Shown: positions 46,198 through 58,816 of the stretch, piece by piece | Layout of the letters: each line of letters opens with the position of its first letter | Numbering within the stretch: position 1 is the stretch's first letter | DNA from: Rhabdophis nuchalis | Taxonomy: Eukaryota > Chordata > Lepidosauria > Squamata > Natricidae | Assembly: GCA_039707465.1 (NCBI GenBank) | Contig: CM077658.1 | Location: 12,274,574 to 12,338,573 of the forward strand | DNA: 64,000 bases | Direction: 5' to 3' | Translations under genes and position numbers: made by a program | Notes under the pieces: generated by a model | The model's input: the letters and a program-made list of their open reading frames with translations, nothing else | Databases searched by the model: none | What the model was told of the DNA's origin: nothing

Positions 46198-47204
46198 ACG
46201 GTTGTATTTCTGTGAAGGTTGGTATTATCCCGATCATATTATTTTGACAATTAGGTTGAAATAATTTCCCATTTTGCCTTACTAATTGTAGCAGGATTGT
46301 CGATTGCCCACATGTTTTATGTGATCTTCCAAAATGGTCAGGCGGTTCCCAGTCTAAAGGGGGAAAATGTAAGAATTTTAAGACAAGCTCTGTGGGATCT
46401 TGGATTGCATCTGGTGAAGAACCCAATTTGGATTGCTCCCAATTCAGGTAAATTGTGAAACTAATCCTCAACTGAGCAGTTTTGGAAAGATTATTTAATA
46501 AAAATCGAATTCCTCAAAGGTCCCAAAGGAGCTTTTTTTCTGAAAGGCAACTGGATTTCATGTTGTTGTCGTTTTCTTGGGAAATGTTTCACGTGTCATC
46601 CAAGAAGCTCCTTCAATTCTGAAGAACGAAATGAGCTTCTTGGGTGAGGACTGAAATCTTTTCAAATAAGAAAAAGAAAGAAAGTCAAGTTGCTTTTTGG
46701 CAAAAGCTCCTTTGGGACAACCATGACCTGGATTGTTGAGAATCTCTACAGACAAGCCCTCAAAGGGTTTCCATTCAGCCTCTGCACCTTCTTGAAGATT
46801 CATGAGAGATTTGAGCGTTCACAGGATGTTTGAAAGACATGCAAGTTTTATGTACATGAGCATGCAGTTTGATTTTTTGGGTATGTGAGTTTTCTTCAAC
46901 TGAGAAGAGATTTGAGTAAAAGTGCTTTGCTTTGTGTCTGTTGAATTATGAAATGCCTGAGTATGTGAGATAGTCTTGGCTTTTCTTGTACAACCTTCTT
47001 TCCATTTCCTGCAGCTCCTGCTTATGTTAAGTCCCAAGGAATCATTCTATTACCAGGAAAGAATTTGTCTGATGGGGGTTTCTTAATAGTCATTATATGG
47101 TTGCAATTTAAGGGAGATTTGCACCCGAGAAAATTTTGGGAAAATGTCCATTTCCCTTGAAGCAACTCATTCAGTTTTCAGTCCAACCAAGCTCCCATGG
47201 AGTG
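46198..47204. other. No recognisable gene
   Basis: 46550-46640 has 'gtcatccaagaagctccttc' and its partial inverse 'gagcttcttgggtgagg', a short imperfect inverted repeat. Remaining sequence unassigned. Confidence 0.45.
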
Positions 47205-47701
47205 GAGCATTATTATTATTTATTCAATTTATATCCCGCCCTTCTCCAACAGGACCCAGGGTGGCGCACAGGAATTTAAAACAACATACAAAAATAGTAC
47301 CAAATATATAAATTTAAAAACCTATTAAATGACAAAGAACCTGCGCTAAAACCAAATTAAAATCCCCATTTAAATCTGTCTAATATTTGTCCCAGCGGAG
47401 GCTATGTTAGGCCGGCTTGATGAAATAAGTGTGTTTTTAAACACCGGCGGAAGAGGCGGAGGTCGGTGATAGTGCGGAGTTCAGGGGGTAGGTCGTTCCA
47501 CAGGGCAGGGCCCGCCACAGAGAAGGCCCTTCCCCTGGGTGTTGCCAGCCGGCATTGTCCGGCCAATGGCACCCTGAGAAGGCCCTCTCTGTGGGAGCGT
47601 ATCGGTCTAACGGATGTATGGGGCAGGAGACGGTCTCGCATATAACTAGGCCCCGAGCCATGGAGCGCTTTGAAGATGGTCGTCAAAACCTTGAAGCGCA
47701 A
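47205..47701 (-). mobile_element. L2-type LINE 3' end
   Basis: Minus frame LRFKVLTTIFKALHGSGPSYMRDR..., GPALWNDLPPELRTI, LKTHLFHQAGL and stop; UTR 'ggcgcacagg' region and ATT tail at about 47211-47222. The frame upstream of 47701 (189 codons in all) is adjacent non-LINE DNA that happens to be open. Confidence 0.87.
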
Positions 47702-48248
47702 GAGCATTATCAAGAGCATTTGTGTTGTGAAAGGAGAAATATATCCATTGGAAAGTTGCAGGTAATAAGGTCTAGGAGTGGTCTTGCAGGCCTCATTGAA
47801 CCAAAGTTTTAAATTAACAGAATTGCAAAATGCACCAGACATATTTCTGATGTGCTGACTTGTGCGCCGCCTTTTCTGCGAAGTAGGTAATTGTATGGAT
47901 GTATTTGGAGCAGGAAGAATGAGATGGTGGGAAATGAGGAATTGAAAGTAACAAGTGTCCGAGAGCTTCAAATGTATATGGATGTTTACAGAAAGTGACG
48001 GTCAGTAAGAAAGTGAGAAAATACAAGGAAGAGAAACTATGGAGTGCATAGGTCAGTAAAAATGAAGGTATAAGAAATGTGGCTTGAGATGGAATGGGAT
48101 CCTTTGCCCAATAGCAGCCCTGGAATGATCTGCTATCTGTCATTGGACCCCATTGCAATGGTATAATAGTGTAAGGTTTGTTGTGGAGTTGGATTGCTAT
48201 GTTAGCTATTCATGTTCCAAATTGCTCATGAAACAATAAACCTCTGAT
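47702..48248. other. No recognisable feature
   Basis: Unassigned DNA between two oppositely oriented L2 ends. Confidence 0.5.
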
Positions 48249-48249
48249 C

Positions 48250-48712
48250 TTACATCTGCCCCATACATCCCTTCGTCCGATCCGCTCCCACAGAGAGGGC
48301 CTTCTCCGGGTGCCGTCGACGGGGCAATGCCGGTTGGCGACACCCAGGGGAAGGGCCTTCTCTGTGGCGGGCCCGGCCCTCTGGAACGACCTACCCCCCG
48401 ACCTTCGCACTATCTCGGACCTCCGTCTCTTCCGCCAACGTCTTAAGACGTATTTATTTCAACAAGCCGGCCTAGGATAGCCCCCTGTTCCTGACTTTTT
48501 TAAAAAAAATAAAATAAATAAATTATAATTTGGGAAGGTTTTTAACATGGGTTTTAGCACGGGTTAATCTAATTTAATATATTTTAAATTGATATTTATT
48601 GTATTTTTGTGGTTTTAATAATGCCTGTGCGCCGCCCTGGGTCCTAACAAGGAGAAGGGCGGGGTATAAATTTAATAAAATAAATAAATAAAATAAAAAA
48701 AATAAAATAAGA
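48250..48712 (+). mobile_element. L2-type LINE 3' end, strongly truncated
   Basis: Begins within the conserved C-terminus ('ctgccccatacatcccttcg'), continues through the codons for GPALWNDLPPDL and LKTYLFQQAGL, then the UTR 'gcgccgccctgggtcc' and an A/AAATA-rich tail at 48675-48710. Confidence 0.86.
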
Positions 48713-49674
48713 TTTATTGCTTGTGGTTTCCCTTTGTTGTTTTTTTATTGGGATATTTTTATGACAGTGTCTAGCATTAAGCAAGTAGTGGTAAAGAAAT
48801 TGTTTTCTGCACTTTTGTAATGGCATTCTCTGCTTTGTAATAGCACCACAACTTTCAGAATAAGTTGCTAACATCGAAGCCTTCGTTTCCAAAATTGAAT
48901 GCATCATATCAGAGTAATTCTTGAAATCTATTCATTCCCTTTCTTTTTCTCTTCCTACTTTTCTCCTACATGTGGCTTTTTTTCCCCAAACCTGCCCCCC
49001 ACCCCACCCCCACAGCAGCTGTAGCAATTAAATTTTGTCTTTAAAGCACATTACAACCATTCTTTCTTCCTTTGAAGCTGGCTTGGTTCCCTGTGGGAGG
49101 CTGCATGTTTAGAATGGCAAGGCCTCTGAACTGCGGTACAGAACGGTACAATCGCAAAGGCCCGAGGCTTTCGGTGGGTTTTTGACAATGAAAGAAAGAC
49201 ATGAAGAGGTCACACAATAAAGATTTAACCTTACCTAGGGAGTGACAGAGTGAAGGTGTCAAGCTCACTTTGCTTAACAACTGTTAGACTTCTATTACCA
49301 GAACACAACACCTGTAGACAATGGAATTTTAAGGAGAGAAAGGGAAATAACTTGATAGAACTTTTAGTTGCAATCGAAAGTCACAATGTTTTAAGGGTGT
49401 CATAACTTTTTTTTTAATTTTAATTGCCTTGGGGTTCCATATTTTGACTGTTGAGCATAATCCCAAAGAAAGGATGCAGTTTACATGATAATAAGATATC
49501 CACACACAAAACTCCCCCAAAGGTACATAAGCCCCATGTAGAGAGTAAGAAAGTTTGTCCTGATAGGGATAATCAGAACCATATTTATTGTTTTAATGTC
49601 TTTCAAATTGTTTTAGAATTATAGAATTGTAATCTGCCTAGAGAGGTTGAGATGGGTCACTACAAGAAATGAAT
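48713..49674. other. No recognisable feature
   Basis: Unassigned; C-rich patch near 48993-49011. Confidence 0.5.
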
Positions 49675-49675
49675 A

Positions 49676-50345
49676 ATAATAATAATAATATTTAATTTCT
49701 AGACCGCTCCCTCTCCCCAAGGGGACTCGGAGCGGTGCACAGGGAAATTAAAACAATAAATATACATAGATATACAAAACAGTTAAAAAACACATTAAAC
49801 AATAAGACCCTGCGCTAAAATTCCCCAAAACCAATCACTAAAACCCTAAACCCTATAATACTATGGTAAGAGGCTACCCTAGGCCGGCCAGGCAGAAAAA
49901 GTGCGTTTTCAATTTCAGACGGAAGGAACGGAGGTCCGTGGTAGTTCTAATATCGGGGGGAAGGTCATTCCAGAGGGCAGGGCCCGCCACAGAGAGAGCC
50001 CTTCCCCTGGGCGTCGCCCGCTGACAAAGTCTAGTGGACGGCACCCGGAGAAGTCCTTCTCTGTGGGAGCGAATCGGCCGTGAGGAAGTATGAGGCAGAA
50101 TCCGATCCCGCAGATAGCTAGGTCCCGAGCCATGGAGCGCTTTAAAGATGATGACTAGCACCTTGAAGCGCACCCAAAAGACTACAGGTAGCCAGTGCAG
50201 CTCATGCAAGAGCGGTGTTACATGGGTATACCTTGTGGTACCCATTATTGCTCGCGCGGCTGCATTCTGGACCAACTGCAGCCTCCGGGTGCACCTGAAG
50301 GGGAGCCCCATGAATGGATGAATGAATGAATGAATGAATGAATGA
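49676..50345 (-). mobile_element. L2-type LINE 3' end, longest uninterrupted frame
   Basis: Minus frame of 145 codons (49874-50311): MGLPFRCTRRLQLVQNAAARAI, LHELHWLPVVFWVRFKVLVIIFKALHGSGPSYLRDR, GPALWNDLPPDIRTT, then stop and UTR. It supplies the intact reading that is frameshifted in the copy at 8532. An (AATG)n run at 50313-50345 marks the 5'-truncation point; AAT repeats mark the tail at 49675-49690. Confidence 0.9.
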
Positions 50346-50480
50346 AAAGGTTAAAGCATTTTTGAAATTCTAGAACTACAAAATAACATTTTAAAAATGG
50401 CTCGAGCAGGAGCCTTCCAAATCATTGAGCAGATACATATACTTTAGAGTTTAGATTATTTCCTGGTCAAATCTATATAA

Positions 50481-50803
50481 GGTAAAGGTAAAGGTTCCCC
50501 TTGCACATATGCGCTAGTTGTTCCCAACTCTAGGAGGCAGTGCTCATCTCCATTTCAAAGCTAAAGAGCCAGCGCTGTCCGAAGACATCACCCTGGTCAT
50601 GTGGCCAGCATGACTAAACACCAAAGGCACACGGAACGCTGATACCTTCCCACCAAAGGTGGTTCCTATTTTTCTACTTGCATTTTTACAGGCTTTGGAA
50701 CTGCTAATTGGTCGCAGCTGGGATAAGTAATGGGAGCTCACTCCATTACGCAGCACTAGCAACTGCCGACCTTTCTGATCAGCATCTTAGTCACTGAGCC
50801 ACC
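50481..50803 (-). mobile_element. Sauria-type tRNA SINE
   Basis: Reads inverted from a tRNA-like head ('cttagtcactgagcc', the box A region) through 'ctgggataagtaatgggagc', 'cttcccaccaaaggtgg', 'gtcatgtggccagcatgact' and 'gccagcgctgtccgaaga' to the 'ggtaaaggtaaagg' tail. This is the well-known squamate SINE body with a Bov-B-like 3' end, one of the best clues to the host lineage. Confidence 0.85.
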
Positions 50804-51295
50804 TATCTATCTAGTGTGACTAGTAAAATAGATTTTGCTCTAGGTCTTGGGACCATTTGTTGATGGAGAAGATATGGGCTGTTTAAGTGGAAGGATGGAA
50901 GCATTTGCAGGAAATGTTCTTCTGTAAGAGAAAAAATACAGTAACCATTTAATCAATATAGATTTCAGTGGCCTCTGAATTTAAAAGTAATTGACTCTGA
51001 ATTGTTATTCATTCTTTCATGACTCCTTGAAATATGTATATTTGGATTGGTATGACAAGGCTGGGGGCGAGATAGAAAGATTTAAATATAGATAATAAAA
51101 TGAAAAAATATATATTCTTTGTTTAAAAATAGGTTCAGATGTATTGATCAAAGCAGATATTAATAAAAATAATACCAGCCCAATTCTTTCAGGATCTTTT
51201 CTTCTCTCCTTCCTTCCCTTTTGGAAACTGATTTTACCTTAGGAGGTAAAAAGAAAAATTTCTTAACGTTGTTTTCTAATTGTTTTGGTTTAGTC
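50804..51295. other. No recognisable feature
   Basis: Unassigned AT-rich DNA. Confidence 0.5.
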
Positions 51296-51361
51296 CAGGG
51301 GTCTGCAAAGTTAGCTCTTTTAAGACTGGTGGACTTCAACTCCCAGAATTCCCCAGCCAGC
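51296..51361. mobile_element. Single arm of the palindromic hAT MITE
   Basis: About 66 bp equal to one arm of 4666-4800 with few changes (GTTAGC for GTTGGC, GAATT for GAGTT). The second arm is absent: after 'ccagccagctt' the sequence becomes unrelated. Confidence 0.85.
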
Positions 51362-52578
51362 TTGTGCCTGCAGAAGAAATGATTAGCTTTTTAAAGGAAA
51401 TCTAAAACAATCTGCCCTCACGATGCTTTTAAGAATGTAGTTGCGAATTGATGTTTTGAAAGTCGGAGCTTTCATATTTAATCCAAATTAATTTTCTTTT
51501 GGAAATTTGGTCAGACTTCCACTTGCAAAGCTTTTTGCATGTGTGTATTTCATATAATTCCAGTCTCTACTGTAAGTGATAGCTTGTTCAGGTTTTTTTT
51601 CCCCCTTCTCATTTTATTTTGCTTTGACAAGAGAGAGAACAATAATCAAAAGCTTCTAATCTCGGCCTTCCTGCTCCATTAGAAGGGAATTTAGTCAAAG
51701 AACAGCTTCAGCGTCATGGCATAATATTTATACTGGCTGCCTAGAGCCTTCATTCTTTTCCAAAGTTTAACATTTATATAAAGAAAAAGCTTTAACATTA
51801 TCAAAGAAAAACAGTCACACTACAATCAGAGCTGTCAGCCTGGATTGCTTTAAAGTCCTAAATGACTAAGATGAATTACTTAGTCAGTGCATAAATCATC
51901 GCTAATCATCGTTTGTGTACATTCTTAAACATCACAATCAAGGATGACACCACTAAAGCCTGTCCCTCCGTAATTGCTAGAAATGTGCCAAAATGTAAAA
52001 ACCTGGACAGATCTTTTCTAAACATGGTGAGTCACGCAAGCTAGGTGCATGAATTCATAGTACCTTCGGTATTTCTGAGGCTACAGGTCAAAGAAATGTA
52101 ATAAATATAGAGAGCTTTTATTAATATTGTAAAAGGTTATCTTCTACTGCTTTGGAGGATCCTTCCTTATGCAGAAAACCTAATAAAGTGTATTTAGAAA
52201 TGGCATTGGTATGCCTTTACAAAGGCCAAAGGTCTATGGAAACATTCAGAACTGAGAATTAAATTACAGTGTGTCTGATGCCATATAATGAAGCTGTACT
52301 CCCATTATGGATAGGGGAAACTTACTGAATTTGCATCCAGCAATAAATCGGATTACTTAAAGAATATAAAGCAAGGAATAAAAAGACAATAATTATTTTG
52401 GGACTAGTTTTTCACTTTGAGGAGGATGCCTTATGATTGGGGATATCCCTTCAAATCATCCCCAAGGAACTGTGAATTTTGGTGAGAAGGCTTGGATCTG
52501 AACCTATTTCTCTTCAGACCTAATTGAACATCTTAGCCACTTCCCAAGATGTGTCAGATATCCTCTTTGCCTTTTAGC
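51362..52578. other. Unassigned; candidate conserved non-coding DNA
   Basis: 51620-51985 is non-repetitive with several ATAATC/TAATCATC homeodomain-like sites. No frame or repeat. Confidence 0.4.
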
Positions 52579-52862
52579 AATAGAAGTAGCAATAGCACTT
52601 ACTTAAATACTGCTCCATCGTGCTGCACAGCCCTCTCAGAGCACTTTGTCAGTATATTGCCTCCACCAATCCCGATCTTATTACTGACCTCAGAAGGATG
52701 AAAGGCTGAGTCAACCTTGAGCCAATTAGGATTGAACTCCTGGATGTGGGCAGAGAGCTAGCTTGCAATACTGCATTCTAACCACTGCACCAAGGACCAT
52801 GGTGGCTTGTGTGGTTAGGACACTGGGTTGGAGGTTAGCAAGCCCACATTTGAGACCAATGG
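52579..52862 (-). mobile_element. tRNA-derived SINE plus an adjoining tRNA-like head
   Basis: 52579-52790 is a minus-strand copy of the 58548-58795 family. Next to it 52797-52862 reads as a plus-strand tRNA-like head ('gtggcttgtgtggttagg', 'tttgagacc'), so two SINE heads face each other. Confidence 0.7.
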
Positions 52863-52879
52863 CGAACTTCATTTTTTTT

Positions 52880-53059
52880 TACTAATGGTTCTGTGGGCGT
52901 GGCTTGGTGGGTGTGGCAGGGGAAGGATACTGCAAAATCTCCCTTCCCTCCCAATCAGCTGGGACTCAGGAGGCAGAGAATAGATGGGGGTGGGGCCAGC
53001 CAGAGGTGGTTTTTGCCAGTTCTCCAAACTATTTAAAATTTCTGCTACTGGTTCTCCAG
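52880..53059. mobile_element. hAT MITE fragment
   Basis: 'ggttctgtgggcgtggcttg', 'ggaaggatactgcaaaatc' and 'actggttctccagaa' follow the interior of 2951-3213. Both termini are missing. Confidence 0.75.
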
Positions 53060-53957
53060 AAAGAAGGACATGCATCTTTGCCTCTTATAATATATACAGT
53101 TATACTCATGAATAAAGTAATGGATTTATAGGAATATTTGGTTGGTCAACTTTATGCAACTTTAGCTGGTTTTAAACTGGCCTTCTTGCCTGAGAGTCAG
53201 GCCCTTTGCCATCATCAAACATCACTTGGTGAGGCATTTCATCCTCAGGCATAACTCTTGACTTGATATCTTCTGAGAACTTCTGCGTAGTGTCTGAACC
53301 TTCCTTACTATCAAAAGCTGTCTCAATGACTTATTTAGCATTTTGCTATGACTTGTAACAAGTCATGTTGATTTGTGTTTGCAGAGATTTGCTCCTAATT
53401 ATAGACTTTCTTGATTACTGGTGTATCTCATATCAATTTAATCACAGCACCATCTTGAAATGTGTTAAAAGCTTGAGCTGCACAAACAACAACCAGATGG
53501 CAATGGGCAGAGATGCCAAAGAAAAACATCCTGCAAGAGTGGCATTAAAAATCTTTAGAAACTTAAGGTTCTCCTGTCATGTCAATTACAGGGTCACAAC
53601 TAGTATGGAACACATTGTGCTGAAGAGTTTTCAGTTTAAACAACTTGCCGCAATACTACCGGCTGTTGGTGAACACCGTGATATACACTGTGCATTGGAA
53701 AACAAACAGTTCTCAGCTGTGAAGTGGAATAAGTAGCCTTTAAGGTTGAATGGTTGCAAAATAAAAATGGGATTGGTCACACGGAATATGCTTGAAGTTG
53801 TCTCTCAACCCACCATACAATACATTTTTTCTAGATTTACATACCACTGTGAATCACATCCTAACCACAGAAACTGAGCTCACATTACATGCCAGGCTAA
53901 AATAAGTTTTCTAGTTTCCAATTCATTGTGTTAGAACAACACAAATATAAGAGATAA
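53060..53957. other. No recognisable feature
   Basis: Unassigned DNA; the 123-codon plus frame at 53365-53736 has no domain. Confidence 0.5.
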
Positions 53958-54517
53958 CAGATTAACAGAGTTGGAAAAGACCTTATAGGTCATCGTCCAA
54001 CCCCCTGCTCAAACAGGAGACCCTACACCATTTCTGACAAATGGCAATCCAATCTCTTCTTGAAAGCCTCCAGTGATGAAGCTCCCACAACTTCCAAAGA
54101 AAAGCTGTTCCATTGGTTTATTGTTCTCACTGTCAGAAAGTTCCTCCTTATTTCTAGGTTGAATCTCTCCTTGGTTGTTTTCCATCCATTATTCCTTGTC
54201 TGGCCTTCATGTGCTTTGGAAAATAGCTTGACCCCCTCCTCTCTGTGGGAACCCCTCAAATATTGGAACACTACTGGTCCTTCTCTTCACTAGACTAGCC
54301 ATGGCCAATTCCTGTAACCGTTCTTCATATATTTTAGTCTCCAATCCCTTAATCATCCTGGTTGCTCTCCTCTGTACTTTTTCTAGAGTCTCAACATCTT
54401 TTTTATAGTGCGGTGACCAAAACTGGATGCAGTACTCTAGGTGTGATCTTACTAGGGTTTTAGTACCTCATTTGATTTTGATTGTGTTAATGTTAATACA
54501 ATTTAGGATTGCATTGG
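53958..54517 (-). mobile_element. CR1 LINE 3' region
   Basis: The minus frame at 54023-54271 reads [34 protein letters not shown] and LDCHLSEMV with the natural CR1 stop. Upstream ORF2 sequence ('gtgaccaaaactggatgcag') continues with indels to about 54517. Confidence 0.87.
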
Positions 54518-56048
54518 ATATGTAGTATCTAATTTTGAATTGAACTGAATCAAATAATTTTCCCGTATACATTTGTAGAAAAACATGAATTCCTTACAAA
54601 CACAAAGAGATCCTACTGTGAGTTTCAAGAAGACCATTCTACAAATTTGGGAATGGCAGGGCTTCTTGAATGATGACATAGCCTCCAAGTGACATTTCTT
54701 AGGCACAATGTCTGATTAAGACAACGTTTTCCAAGGGCACTTTGAGAAGTATAGGTAGTGCAATTTATTTCTGAAGAAGCAGACTGAGACTTTTCAAAGC
54801 TTCTATGAACAACTAAGTGTTTGGTTAGATGGACCTTTGGTTTTTACCTGACAGGATTTCCTTTTTGCCTTCTTTCCCTATTTCAGCTTTATTCCTTGCT
54901 TTCGTTCAGTCCAATGATATTTTTTGACTACATTCTAATCTTTTTAAATGCCACTCTCAGCATGTTGGCCCAACAAAAAGGAAGGAATATTTTGCAATAG
55001 AAAAAAAAGGGAAAAAAAGCCATAATTCTTGAAGGGCAAAGCCTTAAATAAATTTGAAGTGACTGCTGGGCCTATATGTTTTGAAATTAGGGGTTACAAG
55101 GCAAGAGAGAAGATGTCACGAAGTCAGTCTTGATATCTGAGATCAGAAGAAAAGAATAATCCTTTTTAATTTTACCTTCAGTTGAGGGGCTTTTTATTTT
55201 TAAAAAAATGAACCGGTGGTTTGCATATTGAGATCACACTGAAAAAGTGATATGAAAGGAATATGACAGAAACAATAAAAATCCAGAAATTCATGCAGGA
55301 GATCAATGGTGCCCAAGGTTCTCTAATATGATGTATATTCACAACAGGGTGCAGAGAGGAAATCATTAAGATAATCTCATGTTGTGCCTTGTTTTGAGAG
55401 CATCTGGAACTTTTCTGTTTAATCTACACAGAATGTTCATCTTGTTCTCGCAAAAGTTTGTCTGATTCCAAGTTTCCTTTATCACAATCTTGTTTCTTTG
55501 GGGACGTGATTGAGTCAGAAAACAAATTCTCATTCTGTATTTTTTTTTAAAGAGGGCAAAATTGGCATAAAGCAGCTACATGTAAATTAGTTTTCAGGGA
55601 TGTGCAGTTCCCCTTAAAGCTTGTTACAGGTTCTACTTTGAGGATATGATGAGTAGCTGGCATATCACTTCCATAGGGTATGGAGTATGGATTTATATAC
55701 AGTTGTTAGCCACAAAATAATAATATCCAATAAAAAATGAGGGTTTTTTTTAATGCATGGGGGAAATTGTTATTTTAATAACTTTGTTTTCTAATTTTCA
55801 AATATCCTTACTGACATCTTTACTTATCAATATAATTTTACTCATTACCTATACATGAGTAAGAAATTCAGTGAATTTTTTAAAAGTTTATTTAAAAAAA
55901 GCAGTTCTACTTTAAGTTTTTATCTTCTAATGCTGGTACTACTATAGCCTTAAAATATCAGTTTTCTTCTAATGGAATATGTGTATCATATCACTGAATT
56001 TCTTATACTATTTCCTTTTAGCAATGAGATCAGACACTTCTAGAAGTT
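54518..56048. other. No recognisable feature
   Basis: AT-rich DNA; no repeat ends or motif-bearing frames. Confidence 0.5.
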
Positions 56049-56358
<310 letters not shown>

Positions 56359-58547
56359 CACAGGAGGGAATTCTGAAGATGTTTTTAAGGAATTAAGATT
56401 ATTTGAATTTTCTGAGAGAACCAACTTTCCACAATCTTCTTAAAAAAAGTTGGACAATGAGAACAAATCACTAACATGCCTAAGTCTATATTTCCACCAT
56501 CAGAACACAGAATGCATTATTTTGAAATTGAGGGGATTTATTTTCAGATACTGTGCTTATATTTAACTATATCGGGGGGATAAGTGACAAAAAGTGTTAT
56601 CTCTTGGACATCTCAGTTCTTCACTTTTAGACATTTTCACTATTTTCTGATCATTCAGAATCTTGAAATGAAGAGTATAAGAATCCTGTAGAAGACAATT
56701 TGCAATTAACAACCTATCACACCTTGGATTGTGTATAAAACAAAATCGTTCCCTCTGAGCCCTTTCATGATTATAAAGCACCATTGGAGGAATTTAATTC
56801 CTTTATTTTTCATCACACGTGTGGAGTTTTGCAAGACCAATCCAGAGTGACATTAAAATAGCACTCTCATTGACATCTCAGCCACTTGGATTGACGAGAT
56901 AATGACTCCTATGGGGCCGTTATCATGTCAATGAAAGTGTGTGAGACATTTCATTGACATCGTAACTGTTCCAGTTCTTGCTTTGCAATGGTAATGGGTC
57001 CCAGGGGAGTGTTACCAGGCAATTTGAACTTCATGAGAAGCTGTCACCGGGATTAAGGCAGAATTTTCACTAATAAATGCAGAAAAATGAAGAAGTGCAG
57101 AAAAATGAAGAAGGTTTAATGGGCAATGAAAACTTTACAGGGTCAACGAAAGGAATAGATAAATTGTATGTTAGGCTGCTAAATAAGCATTTTATTCTCT
57201 AGTCTGTACTTTGTTTTACAAGTAATTATTTATTTATAAAAACTCAAGATGGTAAGCATACATATCCAACACACTTCATCTAATTTTCCCCACAACAACA
57301 ACTTGGTGTATTGAGTTGGGCTGAGAGAGAATAACTGGTCGAAGATCATCCAGTAGTCTTACACTTTTATAGTTAATATCAAGGAATGGATGAGTGAACT
57401 GCACACTTATGCCTCCTATAAATTTCAATGAAATGAAGGATTTAAGAAGACTACTATTATAACGATAGTCTTCTTCTAGTCCACACCAAGACTGCATTGG
57501 TTCAAATTTGTTTACATTAATTTCTGCCGTTTTTTAAAAGATTTTTCTCAAGCCTTTGATTTAAATATGTCTTTTTGCAAAATATGGATTTTAAAAATAT
57601 ATTTTCTCTACTCCTACATTGAAGACGTTCCATGAGTTTTGCTTGCTTCTTTAAGAACATCTACACCAGGACTTTTAAAATGTAAGCAAGTGCAGGATGA
57701 CAAAATTCTTATCTGTTCACTGATCTAGAATTGAAGATAAGATTGGTTCAGATTTCTCAATTCCTGAAGCATTCCATTTAGAAGCAGAACAAAATAACTT
57801 TTGAAGGTTATATTTTCTAAGAATGAGAACAGATCTTGTCTTATAGCATTATTTCCCACTGTACTATCTCAAGATGGTTGCACTGTAATTCCCATCATGG
57901 TTCTTGTTCATCAGTTTGCTGATGAAATATAAAGAGATTCTGAGAGTAAATCTAGGCCACAGATGGTCTTATGGGCTATAGATTGCCCAACCGTAGCTTT
58001 AGTAAGGACACTTTGATACCACCAGTGCATCCACCTCCAAACATTCATCAAATAGTTTCAAAGTAAACAACAATCTTAACTCTTGCTAACCTCAAAGCCC
58101 CAAAGAAAACACATGGAACATCACAATCCATTATTGCAAAAACCTTATTTAATCTTTGTTCTGCCCCACGAGTTACCACCAGTCCACAAGTAATGAAAAT
58201 GTCCTCATGTTTACTCTACATCAGAAGGATGGAAAGTAAACTGCTAGTAGGCCCTAATCAGTTTAGTAAATTAATTTTAGTTCATTTGATGGGAGATAAA
58301 AGGAAATAACAATATCAGAGGGGCAGGCTGATTGCTGCAAAATTTCTAGTAAGCTATCTTTTTCTTAATTCCACAGCTCACGAAGATGACAGATAGGCAG
58401 TTTTATACATTAAAATTAAATTAAATGCAATAAAGACATAGTTTCAAGGTCCCTTTAGAATATTTCAGTATTTGGGGTTTTTTAAAACATTTTTGGAATT
58501 GGACATTACCTCCTAGTACTTCAAAAAAATTGGAAACATAGAAATGA
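56359..58547. other. Mostly unassigned; candidate conserved non-coding element
   Basis: 56780-57070 contains three copies of one 10-bp word (see findings). 57225-57370 has weak SINE similarity ('ttttccccacaacaacaact', 'ttgggctgagagagaataac'). No exon found. Confidence 0.45.
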
Positions 58548-58795
58548 TAGCAATAGCAATAGCACTTAGACTTATATACCACTTCACATTGCTTTTGCAG
58601 TCCTCTATAAGCTGTTTACAGAGTCAGCCTATTGTCCCCAACAATCTGGGTCCTCATTTTACACACCTCGTCAGGATGGAAAACTGAGTCCACCTTGAGC
58701 CTGGTGACATTCAATCTGTCAAATTGCAGGCAGCCGGCAGGCAGCAGAAGTAATCTGCAGTACTGCATTCTAACCACTGCGTCACTGTGGCTCTT
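58548..58795 (-). mobile_element. tRNA-derived SINE, near full length
   Basis: 'atagcaatagcaatagcac', 'tttacagagtcagcctattg', 'aatctgggtcctcattttac' and 'gtactgcattctaaccactg', ending at 'gtggctctta' (tRNA head). The chromovirus target site lies 17 bp beyond this end. Confidence 0.82.
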
Positions 58796-58816
58796 ATGAT
58801 GTGGCCATTGACATAG

